Source of the DNA: an uncultured bacterium
Lineage (GTDB): Bacteria; Myxococcota_A; Polyangia; Polyangiales; Houyiibacteriaceae
DNA length: 49,382 nt
Direction: 5' to 3'
Assembly (NCBI GenBank): GCA_938024995.1
Contig: CALJDU010000054.1
Location: 1 to 49,382, forward strand
Shown: one piece after another, positions 24,958 through 34,311 of the stretch
How the letters are laid out: each line of letters starts with the position of its first letter
How positions within the stretch are numbered: the stretch's first letter is position 1
The notes under the pieces: model-generated
Database searches by the model: none
What the model saw: the letters and a program-made list of their open reading frames with translations, nothing else
What the model was told of the DNA's origin: nothing
Program-made: the position numbers and the translations under genes

Positions 24958-26463
24958 ATGAGAGACGTTCTGGAATCGTTGAAGATCGCCACCCGAAACG
25001 CGGGGACCTACGCCGGGTCCGATTGGGTCCGCGCGGATGAGGCGACATGCTCGCTAAACCCGTCCACCGGTGCCGAGATCGCGATGGTTGAGCTCGCCAC
25101 CGGGGAGACGTACGACGCAGCGGTGAGCGCGGCCCAAGACGCTTTCACGTCTTGGCGGCAGGTCCCGGGGCCGGCGCGCGGCCTGATGGTGCGAGGGCTT
25201 GGGGAGGCGCTCCGCCGATACAAAGAGCCGCTCGGCAAGCTCGTCAGCCTCGAGATGGGGAAGATCTATCAAGAGGGCCTCGGCGAGGTTCAAGAGATGA
25301 TCGACATCTGCGACTTCGCGGTCGGGCTCTCGCGTCAGCTCTACGGTCTCACGATGCAGTCAGAGCGGCCGCAACATCGCATGATGGAGCAGTGGCAACC
25401 GCTGGGTCCGGTCGGGATCATCTCGGCCTTCAACTTCCCCGTGGCGGTCTGGTGTTGGAACGCGGCGATCGCGGCGGTCTGCGGCGACACCTGCGTCTGG
25501 AAGCCCTCCCCCAAGACACCGCTCACCGCGATCGCGGTGCAGCATATTTGCAACGAGGTGATGCGGGAGTTCGATTGTCCGGGCGTCTTCAACCTGGTTG
25601 TTGGCGACGAGAGAATCGGCGCGGCGATGGCGAACGACACGCGGCTGCCTCTCATCTCCGCGACAGGGTCGACGCGCATGGGCAGGTCGGTCGCGGCCGC
25701 CGTGGGCGCGCGGCTCGGGCGCTCGATCCTTGAGCTCGGCGGCAACAACGCGATCATCGTCGACGAGACCGCGGACCTTGATCTCGCCACGCGCGCGATC
25801 GTCTTCGGCGCGGTCGGGACCGCCGGACAGCGCTGCACCTCGACCCGCCGGATCATCGCGCATCGCGCCATCGCGGAGGAGCTCTCCGATCGCGTGGTCG
25901 CGGCTTACGGTCAGGTCACGATCGGGGATCCGCTCGCGGACGGTACGCTGATGGGACCGCTGATCGATGACGACGCGGTGAGCCAGATGATGAGCGCGAT
26001 CGAGGCCGCGAGAGCCGCGGGCGGCGAGGTCTTGTGTGGCGGCGCGCGGGTCGCTGGCGAGGGCCACTTCGTCACACCGTGTGTGATCCGCGCGAGCGCG
26101 CAGTACCCGATCATTCAGCACGAGACCTTCGCGCCGATCCTTTACCTCCTGACCTACGACGGCCTGGAAGAGGCCATCGCGCTCAACAACGAAGTGTCGC
26201 AAGGCCTCTCCTCGTCGATCTTCACGAGCGACGTACGGCGCGCCGAGCGCTTCGTCTCCGCGATTGGTTCCGACTGCGGGATCGCCAACGTGAACATCGG
26301 GACGTCGGGCGCAGAGATCGGCGGCGCGTTTGGCGGCGAGAAGGACACCGGCGGCGGACGTGAAGCAGGCTCCGACTCATGGAAGGCCTACATGCGAAGG
26401 CAAACCAATACGATCAACTGGTCCCCGGATCTTCCGCTCGCGCAGGGGATCTCCTTTGGCTGA
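24958..26463 (+). CDS. Aldehyde dehydrogenase, ALDH7/antiquitin type (L-piperidine-6-carboxylate dehydrogenase-like)
   Basis: A 501-residue NAD(P)+-dependent dehydrogenase. ATG 24958 has AGAGG just upstream; the ATG at 24934 does not. Catalytic residues: N159 in SAFNFPVAVW, E259 in LELGGNN and the nucleophile C293 in GTAGQRCTSTRR. GGEKDTGGGREAGSDSWKAYMRRQTNTINWS is characteristic of the ALDH7 group (antiquitin, bacterial AmaB/Pcd), which oxidises alpha-aminoadipate semialdehyde/piperidine-6-carboxylate in lysine breakdown. Divergent from the caspase gene and followed after 144 bases by a spermidine-synthase-like gene. The family call is firm; the substrate is inferred. Confidence 0.9.
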   Translation: MRDVLESLKIATRNAGTYAGSDWVRADEATCSLNPSTGAEIAMVELATGETYDAAVSAAQDAFTSWRQVPGPARGLMVRGLGEALRRYKEPLGKLVSLEMGKIYQEGLGEVQEMIDICDFAVGLSRQLYGLTMQSERPQHRMMEQWQPLGPVGIISAFNFPVAVWCWNAAIAAVCGDTCVWKPSPKTPLTAIAVQHICNEVMREFDCPGVFNLVVGDERIGAAMANDTRLPLISATGSTRMGRSVAAAVGARLGRSILELGGNNAIIVDETADLDLATRAIVFGAVGTAGQRCTSTRRIIAHRAIAEELSDRVVAAYGQVTIGDPLADGTLMGPLIDDDAVSQMMSAIEAARAAGGEVLCGGARVAGEGHFVTPCVIRASAQYPIIQHETFAPILYLLTYDGLEEAIALNNEVSQGLSSSIFTSDVRRAERFVSAIGSDCGIANVNIGTSGAEIGGAFGGEKDTGGGREAGSDSWKAYMRRQTNTINWSPDLPLAQGISFG

Positions 26464-26607
26464 TTCTCACTGCCGATGTCGAGGCGCTCGAGGCGGTGCG
26501 CTTCACCTTCGACGGAACATTGCTCGCGACCTCGCCGCGACCTCGCCGGCGACTCGCGATCAGCGCTGGTTGCGCCTCGCTCGCGCGCTGTGCTCTTCTC
26601 CGCACCG

Positions 26608-28632
26608 ATGGCTGCGAACAAGAGCTTGATCCGCGTCCTCGCAGCGTTCGTCTTCTTTGGCGCCTTCCTGCTCTTCTCGATGGAGCCGATGGTCGGGCGC
26701 TTGCTCGTCCCCGCGTTCGGGAGCGCGTTCCACGTTTGGTCGACCATCTTGATGTGGTTCCAGGGGACGCTCTTTTTGGCGTACCTCTACGCGCACTACG
26801 CCGCGACGACGTTCCGTAAGCTACACCCGGTGCTCCTGCTCTTGCCGTTCGCGGTGCTCCCGTTTGCGGCGCCGGAGACGTCCCAAGAGTTTTCGATTCC
26901 AGCGATGCTGATCGCGCTGACGCAGCACTTCGCGCTCCCCTTCTTCGTGCTCGGGACGACGAGCGTAGTCGCGCAAAAGTGGCTGGCCGCCACGAGCGAT
27001 GAAGATCCCTACCCGCTCTACGCCGCGAGCAACGCGGGTTCGCTCTTGGCGCTCCTGGCGTATTCGTTCGCGGTCGAACCCTTTGTCGGTCAGCAGAACC
27101 AGTCGCTCGGTTGGGCCGTCGCGTTTGGTGTCTACGTCGCGCTTGGCGTGGGCGCTTGGCACGTTTCACGACCTCGCGCGGCGTCACCTGTGGTCGCTGA
27201 CGCGAACGAACAAACGAAAGGGCGAACCGAAGAAGCGGACCCGGGCGAAGAAGAACGCCGCGCGCCTCGCTTGGGCGACTACGCCTACTGGGCCGCGGTC
27301 GCGGCAGCGCCATCAGCGTTCTCGCTCGCGGTCACGAACTTCATGGTCCTCGAGATCGGCAACGCCCCGCTGGTCTGGATCATCCCGCTCTCGCTCTACT
27401 TGATCACGTTCATCATCGCGTTCTCGCCCAAGGTCGCGCTCCCGAACGCGCTTCGTCGCCTGTGGCCCATCTTCGCGCTCGCCAGTCTCGCGTTCACCGA
27501 CAACGTGAGCGGGGTCTGGCCGGCGGTCGTGCAGCTAGGCGTCTTCTTTGTGATCGCCTGGGTGGCGCACGACGAGCTTTTCCGCACGCGCCCGTCGGCC
27601 ACGCACTTGACCCAGTACTACCTCGCGCTCTCGTTCGGTGGGTGGCTGGGGAGCGCGTTCGTCGCGTTGATCGCGCCGGAGATCTTCGACCGGCTCTTCG
27701 AGAGCCACGTCGCCTTGATCGCGCTCGCGGTCGCGATGGCCGCGCGGTACCGACCCGAGCGGATGCTGCACCGGAAGGACGTCCGCATGATCGCGTTCGT
27801 CACGGTCGCGTTCTTCATTCTTGTGGTCGGGCTCTCGCTGGTGAAACAGAAGAGCTCGATCCTGGCGCGCGCGCGTAGCCACTACGGGATCTACGTGGTC
27901 GAGGCGATCGTGACCGAAGAGAAGGGCGAGATTCGGCGCCTCGTCAACGGCAACACCATGCACGGTCTCCAGATCCTCGATCGGGCGGAGGACCCGCTCT
28001 CGTACTATCACCGGCATGGTCCGCTCGGGGACATCGTCGCGACGTTCTCGCCGAGACGGGTCGGGGCGGTAGGGCTGGGGGTGGGCTCGATCGCGGGCTA
28101 TCGAGAGATCGAAGACCTGACGTTTTATGAGATCGATCCGGTCGTGGTGCAGCTCGCGCGGGATCACTTCGAGTATCTCTCGCTCGATGACCGCGAGGTG
28201 GGGATGGTCGTGGGCGACGCGCGTCGTGAGATCGCACGGGAAGTCGCGGAGGACGCCGCGCCGTACGAGATGCTCATCATCGATGCCTTCAGCGGGGACG
28301 CGATCCCCACGCATTTGATCACGCGCGAGGCGTTCGAACTCTACCTCGCGCGGATCACGCAAGAGGGAACGCTCGCGGTTCACATCAGCAATCGCTACGT
28401 CGACCTTGGCCCGATCCTCTCCGCGGTCGCGCGTGATCTTGGGCTCAAGATGGTCGTCTCGGATCCCGCGAGAGAGACCGTCGATGACGAGGCGACGGCG
28501 TTCTACGTTGCGCTCAGTCGGGACGACGCGAAACTGGCGCCGCTCCGCGCGCGTGGATGGAAGGACGCGCCGGCTCCGCAGACGACGACGTTTACCGATG
28601 ACTACGCGAGCATCTTGCGCGCCATGTTCTGA
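26608..28632 (+). CDS. Polytopic membrane protein with spermidine-synthase-like domain (copy 2)
   Basis: A 674-residue paralogue of the protein at 20187-22202, in opposite orientation. ATG 26608 gives MAANKSLIRVLAAFVFFG, aligned with copy 1. The helices and the C-terminal domain (GAVGLGVGSIAGY, YEIDPVVVQLA, VVGDARREI, IIDAFSGDAIPTHL) match closely, with shared nucleotide runs in the first 200 bases. Differences concentrate in the N-terminus, the hydrophilic loop near residue 200 and the last 60 residues. The region 26464-26607 before it holds only an upstream frame extension of low coding quality. Likely paired with the aldehyde dehydrogenase gene. Confidence 0.87.
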   Translation: MAANKSLIRVLAAFVFFGAFLLFSMEPMVGRLLVPAFGSAFHVWSTILMWFQGTLFLAYLYAHYAATTFRKLHPVLLLLPFAVLPFAAPETSQEFSIPAMLIALTQHFALPFFVLGTTSVVAQKWLAATSDEDPYPLYAASNAGSLLALLAYSFAVEPFVGQQNQSLGWAVAFGVYVALGVGAWHVSRPRAASPVVADANEQTKGRTEEADPGEEERRAPRLGDYAYWAAVAAAPSAFSLAVTNFMVLEIGNAPLVWIIPLSLYLITFIIAFSPKVALPNALRRLWPIFALASLAFTDNVSGVWPAVVQLGVFFVIAWVAHDELFRTRPSATHLTQYYLALSFGGWLGSAFVALIAPEIFDRLFESHVALIALAVAMAARYRPERMLHRKDVRMIAFVTVAFFILVVGLSLVKQKSSILARARSHYGIYVVEAIVTEEKGEIRRLVNGNTMHGLQILDRAEDPLSYYHRHGPLGDIVATFSPRRVGAVGLGVGSIAGYREIEDLTFYEIDPVVVQLARDHFEYLSLDDREVGMVVGDARREIAREVAEDAAPYEMLIIDAFSGDAIPTHLITREAFELYLARITQEGTLAVHISNRYVDLGPILSAVARDLGLKMVVSDPARETVDDEATAFYVALSRDDAKLAPLRARGWKDAPAPQTTTFTDDYASILRAMF

Positions 28633-28676
28633 GCGAGCCGTTCTGAGCGACAACGACGTTCAGGTTTTGTTCAAGC

Positions 28677-28916
28677 TCAGAGCGCGTGTTCGACGAACGC
28701 TCGCGCGGTTGGGAAGAGCGTCAGTAGAACAGTGACGACCGCGCCGGTCCGGATCGGGTCGCGCCACGTGACGAGTCGCTCGGGGAGCGGGGCAATCGCG
28801 GCGACGGTGAACATCGCGCAGAGCGCGAGCCCGAGGAACGGGTTCTCAGGGATCGACGTCCAGACAGCGCCCGCGACGAGCGCGCCAGCGATTCCAGCCA
28901 TGAGGATCCGATGCAC
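28677..28916 (-). CDS. Small membrane protein, unknown
   Basis: A 79-residue protein with three likely membrane segments: 3-20 (ILMAGIAGALVAGAVWTS), 26-43 (PFLGLALCAMFTVAAIAP) and 57-70 (TGAVVTVLLTLFPT). Third codon positions are strongly GC, as in its neighbours, which supports a real gene. It lies downstream of rlmKL on the same strand, after an AT-rich gap of about 107 bases (28917-29023) that probably contains its own promoter. No family recognised. Just before its 3' end, gttctgagcga is repeated at 28625 and 28639. Confidence 0.65.
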   Translation of the reverse strand: MHRILMAGIAGALVAGAVWTSIPENPFLGLALCAMFTVAAIAPLPERLVTWRDPIRTGAVVTVLLTLFPTARAFVEHAL

Positions 28917-29023
28917 ACAAAAGGATTAGCTTTTTCGTTCAGCTTCGGCGTCCCGCAATTGGTGTAATTTGCAAAAATAGATCAAAAGCGAATGAAAACA
29001 GCTGCTTAGAAAATGGCTCGACC

Positions 29024-31099
29024 TCAGAGGGTGATCTTCCATGTTTGATGGGCCACACGTTGGAAGTCCTCTGGTGTGGTCTCGACCTTTTCCGCCTGAC
29101 GCGCAAAGCGATGGTCCAGCGTCAGGTCCCGCGCGTGTGTTGAGAAGAAGAGCACGCCGTCGTTGGTGAGGAGGTCGAGGCAGCCATCGATCAGCTCACC
29201 GTGGTCGCGGATCAGGTCGAGCTCATCGTCCATGCGATGCGAACGGGAGAACGATGGTGGGGCGAGCAGAATGACGTCATAGCGCTCTCGTTCCTTGTCT
29301 AAGAATCGGAAGACATCTCGCGGGACGAAGTGATGGTCTCGCGTCGCGATGTCGTTGTGCTTGAAGTTCCGTTCGCCCCAGCCGAGGTAGCGCTGGGAGA
29401 GGTCCACGCTCACGGTCTCCGCGCCGGCCTTCGCGGCGTATACGCTCGCCGAGCAGGTGTAGGCGAAGAGGTTGAGGAAGCGCTTTGGTTCGCTCTTCGC
29501 GATCGCGGCGCGAAGATCTCGGCCGTCGAGGAAGAGCCCGGTGTCGAGCGTCTCGCCGAGAAGGACTTCGAAGCGATGCCCGCGCTCTTGGACCACGAAC
29601 GGTTCTTGCCCGCGCTCCTCCCGCTCGTACTGCTCGCCGCGCAGGTCGTGTCGCTTCTTCTCGCGGGTGCGAAGGTGGACCCTCTCGGGGTCGATCCCGA
29701 GCAGACCTGGGACGGTCGCCATGACTCCGCGCAGCCGCTGCGCCGCGAGACCTGCGTCGACCTGTCGCGGTGGGCTCCACTCCGAGACCACCGCCGCGTC
29801 GCCGTAGACATCGACGGCGACGTTGTACTCGGGGATGTCGCGATCGTAGACCCGGTACGCCTCGAGCCCCTCGCGCTTGGCCCACGACGTCCGCTTCTTG
29901 AGGTTCTTCTTGAAACGGTTCTCGAACATGTCGACGTCTTTGGCGCGAGAAGAGCGACGCGCGCTCGTGACCGCGGCGCCGATGGGGATGTCGAGGAGCC
30001 GGCAGTCGAGCGCGCCGTTGAAGAGCTCGTAACGCCGACGCGGCTTGAGCCCGATGCGCTTCGCGAGCTTCGGGCTCCCCGAGAAGACGAAGGTGGACCA
30101 CCCCGGAAATCCGCGCCGAAGGCTGTCGCCGAGGTCTTGATAGAGCATCGTCAGCTCGGTGCTCGGGCGGTCGGGCTCTCCGCGTCCGAGGCGCGCGCCG
30201 TACGGCGGGTTCGTGATGAGCACTCCCGCTTTGTCCGTCGGCGCCTTGGCGTTCTGAATCGCGGCCTTGGTGATCTCGGCGTTGACCCCGGCCGCCCGCA
30301 AGCTCGCGCGCGTCATCTTGACGGCGGCCATGTCGTGGTCGCTCCCGTAGATCGTTACGCTCGGCTCACGACGAAGGGCGCGCGCTTCTTGCCGCGCTTG
30401 TTTTAGCGCGGAGCGGTCATGCCCTCGCCAATCGCGGGCCGGTTCCCGGCGGAGCCCCGGCGCGATCCCGTTCGCGATCATCGCGGCCTCGACCACGAGC
30501 GTCCCGCTGCCGCACATCGGGTCCACGAAGTCGCGCTCTCCGCGATAACCAGCGAGCTCCAGGATCGCGCCGGCGAGCGTTTCGCGGAGCGGGGCTCGGG
30601 CGCCTCGTTGCCGGTAGCCGCGTCGGTGGAGCGGACCGAAGAGATCAATCGAGAGCGTCCCGTAGGCGTCGCGATCCAGATGAACGTGCACGCGAACCGT
30701 GGGGTCGTCGCGGTCGACGTTGGGTCGCTGACCGGTCTTGTCGCGCAAGCGATCCACGATCGCGTCTTTGGTGCGCAGCGTCAGGTAGTGAGAGTTGCGC
30801 TGCCGGTCAGAGCAGACGCACTCCACCGCGAAGGTGGCGCGTGGATCAAAGTGCTCTTCCCACGCGACGTCGTGTGCTTGTTCGTAGAGCTCATCGTCGG
30901 TAGGCGCGTCGAGGTCGGCGATCGGGATGAGCACACGGTTCGCGACTCGACTCATGGTCCCGACGCGATAGGCGTCGAGCAGCTCTGCGTCGGGCAAAGA
31001 GACGTGCGCGCGCCCCACGACCGCGTTGATCTTGAGGCGCTCCAGTTCGCTCTGGAGTGCGGCTTCGGTGCCGCGAGCGCAAGTAATGACGACGTCCAC
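29024..31099 (-). CDS. rlmKL: 23S rRNA methyltransferase RlmKL (m2G2445 and m7G2069)
   Basis: A 691-residue bifunctional enzyme, close to the 702 residues of E. coli RlmL. N-terminal THUMP region (about 40-150), then the RlmL methyltransferase with DPMCGSGT (193-200) and the catalytic NPPYG (297-301), which makes m2G2445. The C-terminal RlmK half has FAYTCSASVYAAKAGA, SVDLSQRYLGWGERN and LLAPPSFSRS and makes m7G2069. The frame is open for another 78 codons upstream, but family alignment places the start at VDVVITCARGTE (GTG 31099). No strong ribosome site is visible there, so the start is only fairly certain. Confidence 0.92.
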   Translation of the reverse strand: MDVVITCARGTEAALQSELERLKINAVVGRAHVSLPDAELLDAYRVGTMSRVANRVLIPIADLDAPTDDELYEQAHDVAWEEHFDPRATFAVECVCSDRQRNSHYLTLRTKDAIVDRLRDKTGQRPNVDRDDPTVRVHVHLDRDAYGTLSIDLFGPLHRRGYRQRGARAPLRETLAGAILELAGYRGERDFVDPMCGSGTLVVEAAMIANGIAPGLRREPARDWRGHDRSALKQARQEARALRREPSVTIYGSDHDMAAVKMTRASLRAAGVNAEITKAAIQNAKAPTDKAGVLITNPPYGARLGRGEPDRPSTELTMLYQDLGDSLRRGFPGWSTFVFSGSPKLAKRIGLKPRRRYELFNGALDCRLLDIPIGAAVTSARRSSRAKDVDMFENRFKKNLKKRTSWAKREGLEAYRVYDRDIPEYNVAVDVYGDAAVVSEWSPPRQVDAGLAAQRLRGVMATVPGLLGIDPERVHLRTREKKRHDLRGEQYEREERGQEPFVVQERGHRFEVLLGETLDTGLFLDGRDLRAAIAKSEPKRFLNLFAYTCSASVYAAKAGAETVSVDLSQRYLGWGERNFKHNDIATRDHHFVPRDVFRFLDKERERYDVILLAPPSFSRSHRMDDELDLIRDHGELIDGCLDLLTNDGVLFFSTHARDLTLDHRFARQAEKVETTPEDFQRVAHQTWKITL

Positions 31100-31181
31100 G
31101 ACGCGCCATAACACGCGGCTCGACGCGGCTCTATCCTTGCTGGGGGTTGCGCGTTTCTGTGTTCCGCGCAAAGTGGCGCTG

Positions 31182-32456
31182 ATGGGGCGCGGCCGAAGAG
31201 CAGTGTTCGGGACGTTGGCGACGCTGCTCGTCCTAGTGACGCCGAGCGCGTGGCCGAGCGCCGCGCAGGCGCCGAGTGGTCTCGAGGAAGGCGACGTCGT
31301 CATCATCCCGGTCACGCCGAGCGGCGGCGTCATGGCCGAGCCGGCGGCGGTATCCGCGGCGAATTCCGACGCGGTCCCGGTGGAGACACCGGAGCCAGCG
31401 CCGGAACCGGAACCCGAAGCCGCCGCGCTTCATCCGACGATCGATGACATTCTCGAGGACGATCCAGGGGCCTTGGTGATCGAGCCCGGCGCCCCACGAA
31501 CGAAGCGCCGAACCCGACGCCGTCGACGTCCCCGGGTGGTCCGGACCCGTCGAGGAGAGACCTCGCTTGAGGTCGTCCGCACCGTCGCGACCGGCGTGCA
31601 GCCGAAGAGCGTTTACGTCAGCCCAGATGGATCACAGGTGTGGGTGAGCAACTTCGGTTTCCGCGACCACGACAACGTGTTCGTCTACGACGGCCGGACC
31701 CTCGCGCACATCGGAACCGTGACGTTTCCCGGCAACGCAGTGGAGGTCGCGTTCTCGCCGCACGGGTCGCGCGCCTACGTCAGCAACCTCCGCGGCAACA
31801 GCGTCGAGGTCGTCAACACCGAGACCTTCGCGGTGGAGCGACACGTCGAGGTGCGCGGTGGCCCGAAGTTCATGGTGACCTCTCCCGATGGCGGCGTCCT
31901 CTATGTCGCGAGCTACTTCTCGGGACGGGTGACCGCGATCGACACAGATACCCTCGAGACCATCGCGGTTCGCCGTACCGGTCGTCAGCCGCGGGGAATG
32001 GTCGTGCGCGACAACGGTGAGCTGATGGTCGCCTCGTTCCGGAGCGACTTCATTCAGGTGTTCGCGCCCAACCTCGTGACGGAGCGTCGACGTTTCAACA
32101 CGTGCGAGTACCCGCGCCATCTACAGCAGAGCCCCGACGGACGTTTGGTCTACGTCGTCTGCACGCTGGGGAACGTCAGCGCCTACGACATCTCGCGCGG
32201 ACGACGCGTCTTCATCGCGCCGACTGGCCGTAACCCGCGCAGCATGGCGATCTCGAGCGACGGTCGCTGGCTGGCGACCGCGAACTTTCACTCCAGCGAT
32301 GTCTCGCTCGTGGACGTCACGGCGCTCTCTCATCGGACGAGCCGCGTGCGCGGGGCGGAGCAACTGGTGGGACTCGCGCTTCATCCCGGACCGCGTCTCC
32401 GCGTCTACGCGACGAGCTGGCGAACCGGGGAGCTCTACGTGCTCGAGCCGCGCTGA
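31182..32456 (+). CDS. Secreted YVTN/YncE-like beta-propeller protein
   Basis: A 424-residue exported protein. The signal peptide MGRGRRAVFGTLATLLVLVTPSAWPSAAQA is followed by a Pro/Glu-rich segment (ETPEPAPEPEPEA) and a very basic patch (TKRRTRRRRRPRVVRTRRG) before the propeller. The propeller has seven or so repeats of the type P(K/R)SVYVSPDGSQVWVSNF, VEVAFSPHGSRAYVSNL and MAISSDGRWLATANF. Such propellers bind proteins, cell wall or nucleic acid; no enzyme function is implied. Its stop overlaps the next start (TGATG), so it is coupled to the six-cysteine membrane proteins. Confidence 0.85.
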   Translation: MGRGRRAVFGTLATLLVLVTPSAWPSAAQAPSGLEEGDVVIIPVTPSGGVMAEPAAVSAANSDAVPVETPEPAPEPEPEAAALHPTIDDILEDDPGALVIEPGAPRTKRRTRRRRRPRVVRTRRGETSLEVVRTVATGVQPKSVYVSPDGSQVWVSNFGFRDHDNVFVYDGRTLAHIGTVTFPGNAVEVAFSPHGSRAYVSNLRGNSVEVVNTETFAVERHVEVRGGPKFMVTSPDGGVLYVASYFSGRVTAIDTDTLETIAVRRTGRQPRGMVVRDNGELMVASFRSDFIQVFAPNLVTERRRFNTCEYPRHLQQSPDGRLVYVVCTLGNVSAYDISRGRRVFIAPTGRNPRSMAISSDGRWLATANFHSSDVSLVDVTALSHRTSRVRGAEQLVGLALHPGPRLRVYATSWRTGELYVLEPR

Positions 32457-33340
32457 TGTTTCGCCTCGAGGTCTTGTTGCTGTGCGTCGCGCCTCTCGTG
32501 GGGGTCGCCGCGATGGTCGTCGCGCCGCTCACGGCTCCGGAGATGGTCCGCCGCACCTGCCAGGGGACGCCCGACGAAGTCGTCCTTTTCGATTGCGTCG
32601 AGGTCCCCAACGCCGCGCCGCTCCCGGTCACCCCGTGCGCCAAATCCGAGACGTCCTGCGAGTGCGCGATCTCGGCGAACGTTCGGGTCTATGAACGTGA
32701 CGAAGGCGACGGCGAGGATAAGGTCTTCGGTTCCGAGCGTGTCGAGGGCGACCAGGTGGTGCCCGGGTTCACTCGTCATCAGTCAGGGGCTCCAGTTGGC
32801 TCGTCACGCTTCGGTGACCTGCACTGCGTGACGTTTGACGCGGGCTACACCTTCACGTTGGTGCTTGATGAACGCGGCCAGCGCGCCTACCACGCCGGCT
32901 TCTCCCGGGTGCGCGCGAGCCCCGGGCTCTTCTCGGTCTGTCTCCTGCTCTTGTTCGTCTTGGCCGCCGTCGGCGTCTTCCTCGTGACGCGCCGACGCCA
33001 GGCGGAACAGGCGTTCGGAGCGAACGGATCCAAGGCCGGAACCGGGGAGTGGGCAGGTGACACGGTCCGCACCGCGGCGGGGATCGCCAACGCGAAGAAG
33101 CGGGTGACTCACGGACCGCGTCGCGAGGGCGTCGTGCAGTTCGCGCCCAACATCGTGGAGGGCCCGTACCGCGGCGGGACGACGATGCCCGTGCTCCACG
33201 TCTTCTCTGGAACGCTGGCCGAGCTCCGCGCCTTCCTGGACGTGCAAGCGCGCCAGGCGACTCGAGTGCTCCTCACGTTCCTCTCTCTTCAGTGGCTCAC
33301 GCTCTCTATCGCGGCCTGCGTTCACTTCATCTACACGTAG
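32456..33340 (+). CDS. Membrane protein with six conserved cysteines (paralogue A)
   Basis: A 294-residue protein of no recognised family. Hydrophobic segments at about 5-25, 158-178 and 270-290. Between the first two, cysteines at 35, 47, 61, 68, 70 and 124 (including ETSCEC) are probably disulfide-bonded outside the cytoplasm. The domain between segments 2 and 3 holds AFGANGSKAGTGEWAGD and PVLHVFSGTLAELRAFLD. Both the cysteine spacing and these motifs recur in the next gene. Start overlaps the propeller gene's stop by one base. It may form a membrane complex with both neighbours. Confidence 0.75.
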   Translation: MFRLEVLLLCVAPLVGVAAMVVAPLTAPEMVRRTCQGTPDEVVLFDCVEVPNAAPLPVTPCAKSETSCECAISANVRVYERDEGDGEDKVFGSERVEGDQVVPGFTRHQSGAPVGSSRFGDLHCVTFDAGYTFTLVLDERGQRAYHAGFSRVRASPGLFSVCLLLLFVLAAVGVFLVTRRRQAEQAFGANGSKAGTGEWAGDTVRTAAGIANAKKRVTHGPRREGVVQFAPNIVEGPYRGGTTMPVLHVFSGTLAELRAFLDVQARQATRVLLTFLSLQWLTLSIAACVHFIYT

Positions 33341-33375
33341 CGAGAGTCGCTGACCGGTGTGGCAGACTGCTCTCG

Positions 33376-34311
33376 ATGGGAACGAACGAGAGCGGCGCGA
33401 CGTGGCTGAGCCGGGTCTCGTGGCTCGAGTGGCTGTTGCTCAGCGTTGGGCCACTGATCGTGCTTGGCACCATGTTCACGATGGTGGTCCCGAACCGCCA
33501 CCTCACCAGAGAGGTTTGCGACCAACGAAACGCGCTGGAAGAGGGCGACCTGAACTGTGACGCGCCGCCCGAAGATCGATCACCTCCATCGGCGGCCTGT
33601 TCAGAGGACGAGTCGTACTGTCGCTGCGCGCTCGGTACGTCGAACCTGGTCGCGGTCGTTGAGCGGAACACCAGCGAAGCGCGGCGCTATGGGGTCGACC
33701 TGATCTCCGCGAATGAGAGCGACGCGCGCGCGACGAGACGCGCCCAGGCCGATGTGCGACCGATCCGCTTTGCGCGTTTCGAAGAAGGCACCTGTGTCAC
33801 GTTCTCCGAGTCGTCGTTTCACGACAAGATGGTGGTCGACGCGCGCGGCCGTCTCCTCAAGTGGACGGGGTTCTCCTGGTTCAACGCGAGCCCGTCGCTC
33901 GCGGCCTGCCTCTTCGTCCTGATCGGGCTCGGGATCTTTGGCGGCGTGCTCGTGCCTCAAGGGCGCGAAGCGGAACACGTTTTCGGAGCGGACGGGTCAG
34001 GAGCCGCGACCGGGGAATGGGCGGGCGAGCGGATCCGTGGGCCATCGGGAATGGTGCACGCAAAGCGCCTCGTGATTCACGGGAGGCGATACGCCGGTGA
34101 GGTCGAGTTCGCGCCGCGAAGCGTGATCGAGAAGTACCGCGATGGAGAGGTCGTCCCGCTCCTCCACGTCTTCTCCGGGACCCCCGCAGAGCTACGCGCC
34201 TTCATCGATGCGCGCATTCGTCGGTCCACGCGGACGCTCGTCGCGATACTCGTGTTTCAGTGGATCGTCCTCGGCGTCGCGTTCTTCGAGGCGCTCGGCA
34301 TTCTCACTTAG
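33376..34311 (+). CDS. Membrane protein with six conserved cysteines (paralogue B)
   Basis: A 311-residue paralogue of the previous protein. ATG 33376 gives a start that aligns with paralogue A. Membrane segments at about 17-37, 174-195 and 285-305. Cysteines at 48, 61, 75, 82, 84 and 140 follow almost exactly the spacing of paralogue A (13, 14, 7, 2, 56 against 12, 14, 7, 2, 54). VFGADGSGAATGEWAGE and LLHVFSGTPAELRAFID are also shared. It is 35 bases downstream of paralogue A and converges with the Coq4-like gene, overlapping it by 4 bases. Function unknown. Confidence 0.75.
   Translation: MGTNESGATWLSRVSWLEWLLLSVGPLIVLGTMFTMVVPNRHLTREVCDQRNALEEGDLNCDAPPEDRSPPSAACSEDESYCRCALGTSNLVAVVERNTSEARRYGVDLISANESDARATRRAQADVRPIRFARFEEGTCVTFSESSFHDKMVVDARGRLLKWTGFSWFNASPSLAACLFVLIGLGIFGGVLVPQGREAEHVFGADGSGAATGEWAGERIRGPSGMVHAKRLVIHGRRYAGEVEFAPRSVIEKYRDGEVVPLLHVFSGTPAELRAFIDARIRRSTRTLVAILVFQWIVLGVAFFEALGILT

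Noticed and set aside
28917..29023. Small RNA or tRNA in the AT-rich gap after rlmKL
   Set aside because: No cloverleaf, strong hairpin or terminator with U-run could be found by eye; it looks like a promoter region.
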